DNA of 64,000 nucleotides from Dasyornis broadbenti. Its lineage: Eukaryota > Chordata > Aves > Passeriformes > Dasyornithidae. Where the stretch lies: positions 828,467 through 892,466 of the forward strand of contig VZRN01001305.1 in the NCBI GenBank assembly GCA_013397935.1. Reading direction: 5' to 3'. Of the stretch, positions 1-11,545 are shown one piece after another. Made by a program: the position numbers and the translations under genes. Under the pieces are notes generated by a model. The model saw only the letters and a list, made by a program, of their open reading frames with translations. It searched no databases and was not told the origin of the DNA. Within the stretch, counting starts at the first letter, position 1, and each line of letters opens with the position of its first letter.

Positions 1-2197
1 ATAGGTAAAAAGTACAGAGGGCGTGGTTTGTCTTCGAACTGGTATGGGTTGTTTAAACTCACAGAAGATAAAACAGTAATGAAATAACTAGTTTCAGTCT
101 ACAATGGATTTGATGGTGAATTTAATTTTGAATGTGTGGGGAGAAAGATAAACTCTCCTTGGGATGATATACCATTAAATGATGCTGATTTGGAACAACA
201 ACAACAAAAAAATTACTTAATTTGCTGCAAAAACAATGTTAATCAGAGATTAACCAACTCATTTGTTCATAAGTACCGTGACTAAACACTGACTCAGAAA
301 ACTGAGTAATTTTTTGTTGAAATATCTAGAGTAAACATTAAGAATCATGTCAAACCACTAACAGAGAGAAAGCAGAATTTAATTGATATTCTAGCTAAAC
401 AAGTTCCACAGGACACATTCTGCATGTTAAGGGGATTTAAAATGAGGCAAATTAAATATTAACAGCAATATGTGAACAACATTGCTTTCATTACTGTCTA
501 GGTTTCCAAAGACTAATACATTCCTAGAACACACAGACACACACATTCAGATGTGCTTTTGCTCTGCTCCCATAATGTAAGGCAGAGACTAAATGCATGA
601 AATAGTATAATGCTTCATATTTTTAATTTGGCGCCACATTTTAGAAGTTTTCCTCCTTACTTTGTCTGAAATCTAAAGAGAAATCATTGACATGCCTTAC
701 TAAAAATGTCACAGGTTAAGCGGTATATGGCTTCCAATGTGTGTTTTAAGTGTCTCAATTTTCAGCAATCATCAAGAAAACATTCTTAAAACCCTACCCT
801 TGCTAGATTTCAGAGTCCTGTAATGAAAAATGCATTGAGGCAATTAACTGACAAGGAACGGGACAAAAAAAAAAATGAAAGTAACTCTTCACTGTTTTGC
901 TTGTGCCCAGTGTGACCAAGCTGTGTCTCATGGCCAGGGCTCTTGTTGACCACCACAGTACAGCCAGCACCAAGCCCACAGATGGCCACTGATGCACACA
1001 CAGCACAGACAGACTGTCTGAAATAGCTACATGCAAACGAATTTGCAAAGCCAACAGTAATACAGAAGCAGATTCCCTTTAATTTTCTGGTGCAGGTACA
1101 GCTGAAAGTTTCTGCTGTGCATGCCCTGCACAAGGGTATCCAAAAGAATTGCACTGCACCCTCTGTTGGCCAAGCTGCTTGAGCAAAACATGAATGAAAT
1201 ATTAATAAGCATTATTAAAACATAAACTTTTGACTAAGTAAACTTAATCCTTGCTACAGATTTTCTTGCTAAAACTCCTTCTCTATTTTATAAAAAAAAA
1301 AAAAAAAAAAAAAAACTTAAAAAAATTTTTGATATTTAANNNNNNNNNNNNNNNNNNNNNNNNNNNNNNNNNNNNNNNNNNNNNNCATTACATAACTTGT
1401 GAGAATTTAAGTTCCAGTGCTGTGAGGAGCTTGGATGTTCACAGGGTTAAACAAGTTGGTCAGACGCCAGATGAGTATTGTTTATTTTCTTTAGACACTA
1501 TGACTGCCAAAGGAAGACCATTTATTAAGTGACAGAAGTCACCAGTTTTCTGGGAAAAGAAATACTGCCTCTTTTCCTAGCAGCAGCCTTGTCACTGATT
1601 TTGTAATTTTCAATTTCAGATGAATGGCCCTGTATGATTCAGATGCTGTACCTGTAATGACAGTCCAGAGACACTGCTCTCTGCTCTGGGAACCAAATCT
1701 TTCAGTTGCTGGGACTATACTGAAGCACCTGTTAAGCAGAGGACTGGTACTCAACTTGATACTCAACTCCATCAACTGCTTTGTGAATGAAATCAGGGTT
1801 GAAAGACCATTCTGTGAAGTTTCAAAGTGCTCCTTTGGCATGGATTTGTTTCTGGCTGTGTAAGACCATTCTCTCTTTTAGATTACCTATGACAATTATT
1901 CTCCCTGTCACAATCCTGCTATTTTGCAGGTGATGAAAAGAATGCTTGCAGAGCATGAGGAGATGGCTTTTTAAAGGTTCAAAGGGTAGCCTGCTCTGAA
2001 AGCCTGTGGAAAACCAAGCCCTTATTTCTGCTTTTGAAAAAAGAACAGAATGCAAAGCTGGCTGTAGGCTCTGCAGTCAATTAGGCAGTCACCGGCATAT
2101 GCTGTGGTTTTAACTCTATCCCACCTTCCCTTACCGCATATAAAACAGGACAATCCCACTTGGTTTTCTGAATACTATAAATGGCTCAGAGCCCTAC
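1..2197. other. SARAF intron 3 / 3' flank, no exon recognised
   Basis: AT-rich sequence lying 3' of SARAF exon 3 on the minus strand. The remaining SARAF C-terminal coding sequence, which in other vertebrates is Gly/Ser/Tyr-rich and follows the proline-rich PPPPGFKS motif, should lie here or farther left. I could not find it on either strand. The stretch contains a run of about 25 A just before an assembly gap (N at 1340-1385), and a short CA-rich patch near 530-545. Short open frames here show no family resemblance. Confidence 0.5.
1340..1385. other. assembly gap (46 N)
   Basis: Run of N bases immediately after a long A homopolymer (about 1293-1315), a typical place for a short-read assembly break. 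Its true length is unknown and it could hide sequence of the SARAF 3' part. Confidence 0.95.
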
Positions 2198-4735
2198 CTG
2201 TGAAGGTGGACTTAAAGCCAGGAGGAGGAGGCGCCTGCTGACTCTGCCAGAAAGGCCGAGAGAATCCATCACTGTCCCCAGAACTTTGCTGAGACTGCTG
2301 GTTGCTCAGGAAGAACTTGTATACTCCAAAAGCAAGAATGAGAAGAACAATTACAACAATTGCTCCAGAACCAGAATCAGAATAATCTTTTCTTGACTGG
2401 TAATAGCTAGAGCCAAAGCTTCCAGAGTTCTTAACTTTCCTTTCACCTTCCTCAGTCAGCTCTAGCCTGAATAGCAAACTACAGGAGCCTCTTAGGATGT
2501 AAGGATCATCTGGGTAATCATAGCCTTCACAGCTCACTTCTATTTGTCCAAAACGGTAGGCATTTTCCAAGTCTGCTTTGCACTGCCACTGAAAAGCAAA
2601 CACAAAAAAAGTAAAACATACCGCCCCAAAGATGAAACACCTGTCAGCTTCCCTAAATACACCCTGAAATAAAGCTGTAATTGCTAACAAATCATCTAAC
2701 GGACATAGGGTAAGAAATTTCTGTGCAATCCTATTTTGAAAAGGAGTAGGAATTTGCTGTTTAAAGGAATTTTAAATCCTAAAACTTAAAAAAAAAAAAA
2801 AAAAAAATCTTATCTTTCAGAACACGGAAAAGTTACAACTGTGGAAGATTTGGTTTTACTTCACTGAACAGGTTTTTCAAATATCCCTTCTTTAGATATA
2901 ACAATACTTCTAAAAATGTGCTGTACTCTGTGGAGCAACTACTTAATAAATGCTTGTCCTATGCAAATTCAATGGCAGCTACAAAAACATAACATGTGAG
3001 CCTGAAATCCAGTCTACCCTATTCGTGTCTGTGCAGAAATCAAAAGAAACTCGGACAGACATCACTAGGCATTCATACTCAACACTTAACAATCATATTG
3101 TGGATTCTCTGGTTGAATATATGTGAATTCTCAGCCTCAAGTTTCCCTGAGGTAGCTGAACTTAGGGATCTCTAACAGCACGTGGCAGGTATTTTGGAGA
3201 GGAAATAAAAAAGTAGTAATTTCTAAATCAGTTATTCAAGACAGCAGTACCAACTGCCAATTCATATTTGACTGTTCTGTCACAATACTGTATAGGTTTT
3301 AACATTTACTTTCAGCCTTGATTCCTGGTTATCTATTGACAGGAGCCTCAGTAACAGATAAAAAAATCAGAGGGTCATGACTGCTCACTGACTAGCACTC
3401 ACATCCTAAGGTGGAAGAGAAAGTTAGACAAGTCTGAAACTTAGTTTTTAAAAGGTAGATCTTAAGTAAAGCAAATATTTAGAAGCCCTTTCCATGCTAA
3501 TTAAAACTGGAAATCCACACGGCAATAACAATTCAAGAGCATCTTCTGGGGTTTCCAAGAGTTTGATTTTATAAACTTGAACACCATTTTATTTAAAACC
3601 AGCAAAGGTTTGCTATGCCATGCTTTTACATTAGCACCTTCAAAGATATTTCAAACATATATCTATAGTAGTTCTGGAAAATCCAAAGCTAAAAGTATTT
3701 AGGTTAAGTTTTAGCTATCAGATGTCATCTAACAAAAAGCACCTGAACTGACAACCTAGCTCCTTCAGAACTTACCAGCTTGGGGAAAGACGATTTCATA
3801 AACAGTTGAACAAGTTTTAAACAGTTACCTGTACATCATAGCCATCCCATCCTTTGTTGTAACACTGAACAACCTCAGGGACACGGGAACACCCCGCAGA
3901 GCCTCCTGTGCACTGCAGCTGAGGGACGGCAGCTGTTCGCCTGGATGTCGTGTACTGCCCTCTGTGGAGTGTGAGTGCCTGAACATCCCGCAGCAGAACC
4001 TTCCCTGAAACAGGCAGCACAAAGAATCACAGAATTCATTAGGCTGGAAAAGACCTCTGCGATCACCGAGTCCAACCTCGATGACTGAACCCCACCATGT
4101 CAACCAGACTACAGCACTGAGTACCACGTCCAGTCTTTCCTTAAACACCTCCACGGATGGTGACTCCACCACCTCCCTTGGCAGCCCATTCCGATGTTTA
4201 ATCACCATTCCTGTGGAAAAATTCTTCCTACTGCTTGTCAGCGCTTGTGCAGGTGCACTCCGCTTGGCCACAAGGGCCTCCTCTCAGGAAAAGTCTGGCG
4301 ATACAGAGGCCGAAGCAGTAACCTGCATCTTTAGGAGACGAAGCTCTAGAAAGCATCAGACGCGCAGAGGGAAACACGGCAGAGTTCCCCATTTCCTTCC
4401 GAGGCGGCTCTGGGCTATCCCTTGCAGACAGACAACTATCACTGACCGCAGTGCGGGATTATTGCTGCGACACAAATCGATTTTGAGGGAGCCCAAACCC
4501 AAATGCCTTCCTGGCGGGGACCGCGGCACAACCGCTTCTTCCCCCGTGCCGGCCGCCGCTAAACCGACAGCACTGCGCAGCAGCGAGCCGCGAGGAGCCG
4601 CTAACGCGCCGGGAGAGGCGCCGAGCTGCTCTGAGCCCCCTTATCCCCGCGGGTCTCACCCGATCGGTCCCAGCCCAGCGCGGGTCCCGCGGCGGCGCAA
4701 AGCAGGGCGAGCAGACACAGCTTAGCATCAGCCAT
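2198..4735 (-). CDS. SARAF: SARAF (TMEM66), store-operated calcium entry regulator, 5' partial (exons 1-3)
   Basis: Minus-strand coding exons 4735-4660, 4004-3829 and 2588-2198. Phases join cleanly (76+176+391 nt), giving 214 residues plus one base. Residues 1-21 form a hydrophobic signal peptide ending GPALG. The luminal part has conserved motifs VLLRDVQALTL, YTTSRR, NKGWDGYDVQ, VSCEGYDYP and LRGSC with paired cysteines. One transmembrane helix spans about residues 160-178. The cytosolic side begins with a Ser/Gln-rich stretch and a PPPPGFKSTFTG motif typical of SARAF. In the family, SARAF is an ER membrane protein that promotes slow inactivation of STIM-Orai store-operated calcium entry; the luminal part senses Ca2+ and the cytosolic part acts on STIM. 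The C-terminal exons are absent from what I can read. Exon 1 lies in a CpG island shared head to head with LEPROTL1. A CR1 relic sits in intron 1. Confidence 0.95.
4022..4262 (-). mobile_element. CR1 LINE 3'-end fragment in SARAF intron 1
   Basis: Reads in the plus direction as the reverse complement of an avian CR1 tail. It starts with GAATCACAGAATTCATTAGG followed by the GGAAAAGACCTCTG motif, then CACCTCCCTTGGCAGCCCATTCC and AAAATTCTTCCTACT. This is the standard order for a 5'-truncated CR1 inserted on the minus strand, the same strand as SARAF. Part of a long chance open frame on the plus strand is made of this repeat and is not a gene. Confidence 0.9.
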
Positions 4736-5170
4736 GGCAGCAGGAAAACGCCTCACCCTACACTCCGGGGATGACTGCCCGCGACCGAAAGGGGCGGGGC
4801 CGGGAAGAAGCCCCGCCCCAATCAGCCGTACGACCAATGGGCGGCGAGAGCGCGGCGCTTCCCGCGCTCCGCGCAGGGGGCGGGGCTGCCGCCCCGGGAC
4901 CTGAGGGCGCGCCACGTCAGAGCATCACGGGGCCGGGCTGGGTGGGGCGGGGCATGGCCCTCCGCCTTCCCAGAAGCGGCTTCCGCTTCCGCGCGGTACT
5001 TCCGCTTCCCGGCGCGCGCCTCTCCGGTGCCGCGCGGCTGGCCGGACGGGCGGCGCCATGGCGGGAATCAAAGGTGCGCGCGGAGCGGGCCGNGGGGCCG
5101 GGAGCCGCCGCGGGAGCCCGGGTGTTCCCGCTTCGCCGGGCGGCCGGGGCTGCGCTGAGCGCCGCGTTTG
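4440..5170. promoter_or_regulatory. CpG island, bidirectional SARAF/LEPROTL1 promoter
   Basis: Strongly GC- and CpG-rich block. The two start codons (SARAF at 4735 on the minus strand, LEPROTL1 at 5058 on the plus strand) face away from each other and are only 322 bases apart. The interval carries several GC-box (Sp1-type) motifs, such as GGGGCGGGGC near 4790-4802 and GGGGCGGGGC near 4945, plus an ACTTCCGCTTCC stretch at about 4979-5010 resembling ETS-family sites. No TATA box is seen. This fits a TATA-less housekeeping bidirectional promoter. Transcription start sites are inferred, not seen. Confidence 0.8.
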
Positions 5171-8055
5171 TTTGCGGGCTGCGGTCGGTGTTTTACACGG
5201 TGCGTTGTACCCTTCATATTGGTTCGATTTGTTCTCGTTGTAGCCCTGATCAGCCTGTCCTTTGGGGGAGCGGTCGGACTGATGTTCTTGATGCTCGGAT
5301 GTGCCCTTCCCCAATACAAGTATCGTGCACTCTCTTTCTGTTCTTCATTTCTTGCTCGTGTGTCTGTAACTTCAGAGTAGTCCGGTTTCCATAATGGTGG
5401 ATTGATAAGTCCTCTCTGTGTAGGAGGGGCCTTAGGTTTTTTGGGTGGGGTTTTTGGATTTTGGTTTATTTTGGCTTTTTTGTTGTTGTTGGTTGGGCGT
5501 TTTTTGGCTTTTGCTTGAAAAGATTGGGGTGGTGGAAAAAAGGACCATCCAGGATTTAATTAGTCCTGAGAGGTGATGGTAGCAAAAGTTAAACTACCAG
5601 GCCTGGCTGCAAACTGAAATGATGCACTGCCTTGACTATCTCGACTGGTGTCCTGTTGTGCTTGATAAGCAGGCAACAGCATCTCCTGACGTGGGCAGCA
5701 AATGTGTGTTACACAGGGATGCATTTGCATTTTCTGTGGCTGCCTAGTGGTAGCTGAGCTGTCGGTGACTATCAGGTGAACCCTTTGCCGTGTCCCACAC
5801 TGGTAGCATAGCATGTCTAGTAATTGCAGCTGCTATCTGTACGTTCCGTACTTCAATTGCTATCTCTTGGTTTTCAGGAAACACAAATTAGCAGACCAAG
5901 TGTTCAGATAGTAAGGCTTATGCCTTTGACTCTTTGCAAGTGAATGCTGACTTTACAGAAAATATTTTAAATTTACTTATTCAGTGTTGAATAAATACCA
6001 AATATCCTGTCAGTGGTTGTGAATTGCAGTTCTCTGCATGTAGGACTAGAATTCTTACGCCAGCTTTCTTCTGTTTTAAAACCAGGGCTGGTGACACAAA
6101 CCCTTGAGAAGGAGACCCTTATGCAGTAGCTCTTCAAACAGTGCAGTAAAAGTTTATTGAAACAATTTGTACCTGTATTTGTGTGCCTAAGAAATTTCAT
6201 CTGGGGAGCTGCAAGCAATAAAACACAGCGTTGCAAAATACAGTGGTGTAGTTTTTGCAGATTCCTGCCAATTGCACTCATATTTAAAAACAAAAATTAA
6301 AAAAAAGGTCTTGGTTCCCCACAATGGCTGAGTATTGGCCAAGAGCAATACTCTGCTCCATGTGTGCATTGAAAACTTATGGACAAAATGACATAAGGGC
6401 CTTGCAAAGGTGTCTCTGCAATTCTTAAGTATAGCTGACAGAATAAACTTGGAGTTAAGCTCATCTTGTGAGCATTAGATTTAGGCTTGCTTAGTGAAAG
6501 CTTGCTTTATGAATATCCTGTTAGTGAGTTCTGCTGCCGTTGAGGTCAGCCAAAACCACTCACAAACATGGTCTGTTGGATTAATGTCAGCTTGTTCCAA
6601 GGCAAAGGATTTGCCTTCTCTGGGCTTGTCTGTATTTCCTAAGTGAGGATGCTGGATGGGGAAAATGCATTGTATTGATTTTAGAAGGAGCAGGAAGTAA
6701 ATGAAGTTAACTAAAACTTTTCTTCTCCTTTATTTTTCAGCCAGTACTGGCCACTGTTTGTTCTGTTTTTTTACATCCTTTCTCCTATCCCGTACTGCAT
6801 AGCAAGAAGATTGGTAGATGACACGGATGCTACAAGTAATGCCTGCAAGGAGCTGGCGATATTTCTTACAACAGGCATTGTGGTCTCAGCATTTGGGCTA
6901 CCCATAGTATTTGCAAGAGCAGAACTGGTTAGTAATATTGCAACCTGTGATTGCTTTTTTTTTTTTCTAGAAAACTTTGTTCTTTGTGTTTGGTTTTTTT
7001 TATTGAAGGTAAAGCTTTCATGCACTCCATAACTCCTATAATTATGTACTTTTGGAATCAGACTGAGTTCTTTGGGTAAGAAAAATCAATACAGAAACAG
7101 GAGCATGGCAGAACATTGTGATTGCCAATTGCTTCACATGGGCCTGGAATAAAGCCTAACAATGCAATGCAGAGGAAATTAGACAGAAAATACTGTGAAA
7201 ACTTAACAGGGAAGTAACCAAATATAGAAGGGAAAAGAATACTTTGAAGACAATTTGTGGAATATTTGGGCTAAAGCAGCATGAATAAACAAACAAAACC
7301 AAAAAATGCATTTTTGTACTCTTTGCAAATAACGGGTGTAATTTTTTTAAACATACAAGTTCTTGTTATATATTTCCCAGTATATAGCTTTTCACTAAAA
7401 TACTTCAGAAGCTCACTTTGTGTGAATGTCAGAAAGCACTACCAAGTCAAAAAAACATGGAGTGCACTTTCATAAATGTCTTTAGGCAAGAACAGCTCAG
7501 ATGGGCAATTCGAATGCCGCACATCCTTTGAGTAATCCACTTACTCTCCTGTGAAAACATCCACCTCCTTTTTTGTTGCTTGGATATCTGCTGGCGTTTT
7601 GAAGACCTTAACTATCTGTTTAAAAAAGTCTAACAACATAGCTGGGCTGCAGATGTGTTTGATGCTGTTGTCTAGCCTTACTTTACATACCAAACCAGTT
7701 GTGCCTGCTAGCCAACGCTTTGAGTACAGCTAGAAGAGTGCTGCTTGGCTGGCTGTGAATTGGTCAAGTAATTCTGGGTAAACCCAGCCTGCTTGGTGTA
7801 ACCACAAATAATGAGATGCCGCCTCTTGCATCATGGACATTTACTGAACTTTGTCAAGAATGGGACAATAAGATGTTACCTTTTGTCTTGTTAGTGTTCA
7901 GCTTAAAACATGTCTAACCAAATTCCCCCTGTTCACAGATTTACTGGGGCGCATGTGCACTTGTTCTTACTGGGAATACAGTCATCTTTGCCACGATCCT
8001 AGGATTTTTCTTGGTCTTTGGCAGTAATGATGACTTCAGCTGGCAGCAGTGGTGA
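5058..8055 (+). CDS. LEPROTL1: LEPROTL1 (endospanin-2), complete
   Basis: Four coding exons, 5058-5073, 5244-5319, 6741-6927 and 7939-8055, encode 131 residues, the usual family length. All introns are GT-AG and phases agree. The protein starts MAGIKALISLSFGGA and ends DDFSWQQW, both hallmarks of the LEPROT/VPS55 family. Four hydrophobic segments lie at about residues 7-27, 33-52, 70-90 and 94-120. Residues such as ISPIPYCIA-like LSPIPYCIARRLVDDTDATS and the GSNDDFSW tail separate it from its paralogue LEPROT, which has different loop residues. Family members are small endosomal/Golgi membrane proteins related to yeast Vps55. They influence endosome-to-lysosome sorting and lower surface levels of leptin and growth hormone receptors. 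Expression is probably driven by the CpG island shared with SARAF. Confidence 0.96.
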
Positions 8056-10767
8056 AAGGAAGATAAGAGAACTATCCACAGGCATCTTGTCATGCAGTGG
8101 CCATCCATACAAATGAGAGAATGGGCAATAAAGAGAAGTAGCATAGCAAGCCTCTTGAGTATTCTAGATGCTCCTTTTGACGTTGTTCGTTCTGAGTGTA
8201 CTACTGTTGCTGACAGGGTTTCTACGTTTTTATGAAGTGGAGAGATGATTGATTTCATTTTTACCTATGGTATGTTTTTAGGTGCTCTCTTGGTTAAAAA
8301 TTGTCATCCTTCTGTCCAATGTTTTATGTGAAGCTTTAAACCAGGAACAACATTTAAACATAGTTTCAAAGATTTAAACTTGGGGGGTTTTGTTGGGGGT
8401 TTTTCTTTGTTGGTAGGGTTTTTTTTGTTTTGTTTTTTTTAAGTTAAGCATTAATACTATGTTTCAATTTAATTTTTTTTTTAATACCAGGATTAAATTA
8501 TATACAAGCTGAATGGAGGTAAGAGATTGTCCGCCACCATTGCCAATTACCAGATCAATAGATTGTTGCTATATTTTAGCAGAGGCAAGGTGGATTGGAG
8601 AGTACTGGTTGCAGATTTTCTTCTGCCCATACCTCAGACTGGGTGATGAATGTTGAACCTTCATTTGAGGAGAAGGCTGAGGAGCAGGTAGAGTTATTTG
8701 GGAGAAAAGTCCTAAATTTTAACACCTCTAGCTCTTTTACCTGCTTTATTACCGATTCTGTGGATGTGACATTCAAATACTCTGTAAATGTATTGACACT
8801 GACATACAAAACTGAAGTGTATTGCAGGGGAAGAGAAAATGATGTTTAAATTCCATTTTTTAAAAAACCTATCTTTTGAACTCTTTCTATTTATAAGTAT
8901 TGTATGGTTTTGAACTTCTATGTCAACTTTTTACCACAAAGATGGTAAAATGTTCATTTATGGAACTACTGGTCTGTGTTAATTTGAAGCATATACAAAG
9001 CTATTTCCTCCTCCCCCTTTTTAATTTATTTTATACATAGCATATATATATAAAAATATATAATAAAACAGCTTTTAAAATGTAGATTAAAACTTTGTGT
9101 TAAACTTGCCTAAGAATGAGCCCCCCCCCACCCCCTTTTTTTCTTTCTTTTTTCCCTTCACGGTGCAGTTGAGGCACAATGTTTTCGGAAGTCACTGGCT
9201 GAACTGATTTCACTGACTGTTTTTAAGTTCTTATGCACTATTGGTTAATAAGATTTACTGTTATGTCTGTAACTGTAGCTTGTGTTCTGTAAGATTGCAC
9301 ATGTAGCTTCAAGTATTTAAGACAAGTTTTCTGCATACCTCTCAATTGTCTGGATTTTTCATTTTAAGAAATGTGCTGTTAGACATTCCATCACAATACA
9401 GTTGATGAGTACCACTTAACCAGGTTTGCCTGTACCACATGCAGTGATGACCTTGACCAAACTTACTTTCAAACTGTATTCTTCAATTCTTTAAAAATAA
9501 GTCTATGAAACTTAACCATGTGTAATTAAAAGCTGACAGTTGCTTAGGTTTTGCTTTACAGTATGAAAAGGCACAGAACTGCAGGTCTTGGCTGTAGTAT
9601 TGTGCAGATGTAAACAAAGTATAAAGCTTGCATATAAATATATATATTTATATATGTTCATAAATGTATATGAATATATACAAAGTCTGATAGTAATGGG
9701 GTGTGCTCCAGGAACTGGTACTGGCAGGTGGGGGCAGCAGGGATGTAGGTACCTACACGCTCTGTTTTGTTAATGTCCTGTGTGTGAAACAGGAACAAGC
9801 AGGTGTCAAAGTTCCAGTGTAGAAGCCAGTCCAGAGCAGACAATGTTTCAAGCATAAGCAAGTGCTTCACCAGGCTGCCTACAATGGTGGCTGCATGAGG
9901 GCTGTAGGATCACGTGTTTCTTCCCCTTTTTCAGCGAGACTTCTGCACCCACATCCCCAGTACAATGGAGGCTTCAGAAAATCTTCCAAACTAGTGGCTA
10001 AAGTTGCAGTCCTCTGCAGTCCTTACGAAGAAGGATTGCCTAGGACTTGTACAAATATGAATCTGTTACCTATTTCTTTTTCATGTCAGGAACTGTTTTC
10101 TTCTTCATTCCTCAAGCCACGTGATGCTACTCTAGATCACTGGTCATGGAGCTGACTGTATATGTATTGGTGGTGCATTTTTTGTTTGTTAATTGCATTA
10201 CAGCATTCCCTCCTTGCTTGCATACCAAGTACATGCAGTATTGTTCTGATTTATGAACGGGACACTTGAGAGGTATGATCCTTCCATATAATATGCACTG
10301 AGATTGTGTTACCATTCTTTTAGAGGGAAAACTTTGAGCGATAAAAATTTTAAATAGCAATCTTGAGTTCTGGATGTTTAATAAAAAATACTCTAATAAA
10401 AAGAGTATTTTGTTTAAAGTATTAATTGTTCTTTTTCATTTCTTTAATGTTGTCATTCCTGTGGAAGAGATGACACCAGATTGCTCAGCAGTCCTTCAGA
10501 GAGAGTGTTTGTTGTTTACCTGGGGCTGCTCAATAAAAAGAGGCTCCAGTGTCCAAGTTACACTGAGCTGACTTTGTTGGTCATAGCTCACATTGCAGTT
10601 TTTTCTTCAGTTCCTGTTTGAAAGCCAAATCCTGATATGTTGGTGGTGTTATACAAAGTGATGGCCACCTACCCTCTGACATATTTATAACTTCACAATT
10701 TTTATTTTAAAAAGCCCCACAGCCTTTGTGATAGTTCTAATTACAACATTTCTGAAATTTGAAAAAT
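8056..10767 (+). other. LEPROTL1 3' UTR and spacer before SRP72
   Basis: No coding sequence recognised. AT-rich DNA with several AATAAA poly(A) signals on the plus strand (8127-8132, 9062-9067, 10380-10385, and others near 10396 and 10531), so LEPROTL1 may have a long 3' UTR with alternative ends. T-rich tracts lie at 8390-8480, a C-run then T-run at 9121-9145, and TA-rich patches at 9040-9066 and 9630-9680. Where the transcript ends cannot be decided from sequence alone. Confidence 0.5.
9630..9682. repeat. TA-rich microsatellite-like patch
   Basis: Alternating AT-rich repeats (TATATATTTATATATG and related units) interrupted by single bases. A similar shorter patch is at 9040-9066. Imperfect and probably old. 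Confidence 0.6.
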
Positions 10768-11545
10768 CAGTAGAATCATTGAATATGCCGAGCTGGAAGA
10801 GACCCATCAGGATGACTGACTTGCCTCTGCAGGAATCCTGCCCCTGTGCAGGACCATTCCCAGAATTACACCATGTGCCTGAGAGCGTTGTCCAGAAGCT
10901 TCTTGAATTCTGTCAGGCTTGGTGCTGTGACCCCTTCTCTGGGGAGCCCGTTCCAGTGCCCGGCCACCCACTGGGTGAAGAATCTTTTCCTGATGTGTAG
11001 TCTAAATCTCCCCTGACTGAGCTCCATTCCATTTCCTTAAGTCCTGTCACTGGTCACCAGACTGAAGAGGTCGGTATTTGCCCCTCCTCTTCTACTCATG
11101 AGGATATGAAGACCATAAGAGGTCCTCCCCTCTCTCCTTCAGACTGATCAAACCAAGTGGTCTCTGACACTCCTCATACAGCTTCCTCTCAAGGCCGTTC
11201 ACCGTTCTTTGGACGCTCTCTAACTCATGTCTTTCTTATACTGTGGCACCCAAAACTGACCCCCAGCACTCGAGGTGAGGCCGCCCCAGTGCAGAGCAGA
11301 GCGAGACAATCCCCTCCCTCTCCCGTCTGGCGATGCCGTGCCTGATTCCTCCAGGACACGTTTGTTCCTCCTGGCTGCCAGGGCACAACGACTCCGATTC
11401 AACTTGCGAGCAACCAGGACCCCCAAGTCCCTTTCTGCAGCGCTGCTCTCCAGTCTCTCGTCCCCAGTCCATACATACAACCAGGATTACCCAGCTGCAG
11501 AACCTGCACTTGCCCCTATTACGCTTCATACTCGCAGCGTTGCCC
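10768..11545 (-). mobile_element. CR1 LINE, 5'-truncated, upstream of SRP72
   Basis: Plus-strand reading starts with the reversed CR1 3' end (TAGAATCATTGAATATGCCGAGCTGGAAGAGACCC). It continues through GGAGCCCGTTCCAGTGCCC, GTGAAGAATCTTTTCCTGATG and GCCCCTCCTCT-like segments into the 3' part of the reverse-transcriptase ORF. On the minus strand, 11480-11220 still reads as a degraded CR1 pol C-terminus (DERLESSAAERDLGVLV). About 780 bases long. It ends roughly 210 bases upstream of the SRP72 start codon, so it forms the distal part of that promoter region. Confidence 0.9.

Noticed and set aside
4081..4725. 214-residue plus-strand frame upstream of LEPROTL1
   Set aside because: Half is reversed CR1 sequence and the rest is antisense of SARAF exon 1 and its CpG island.
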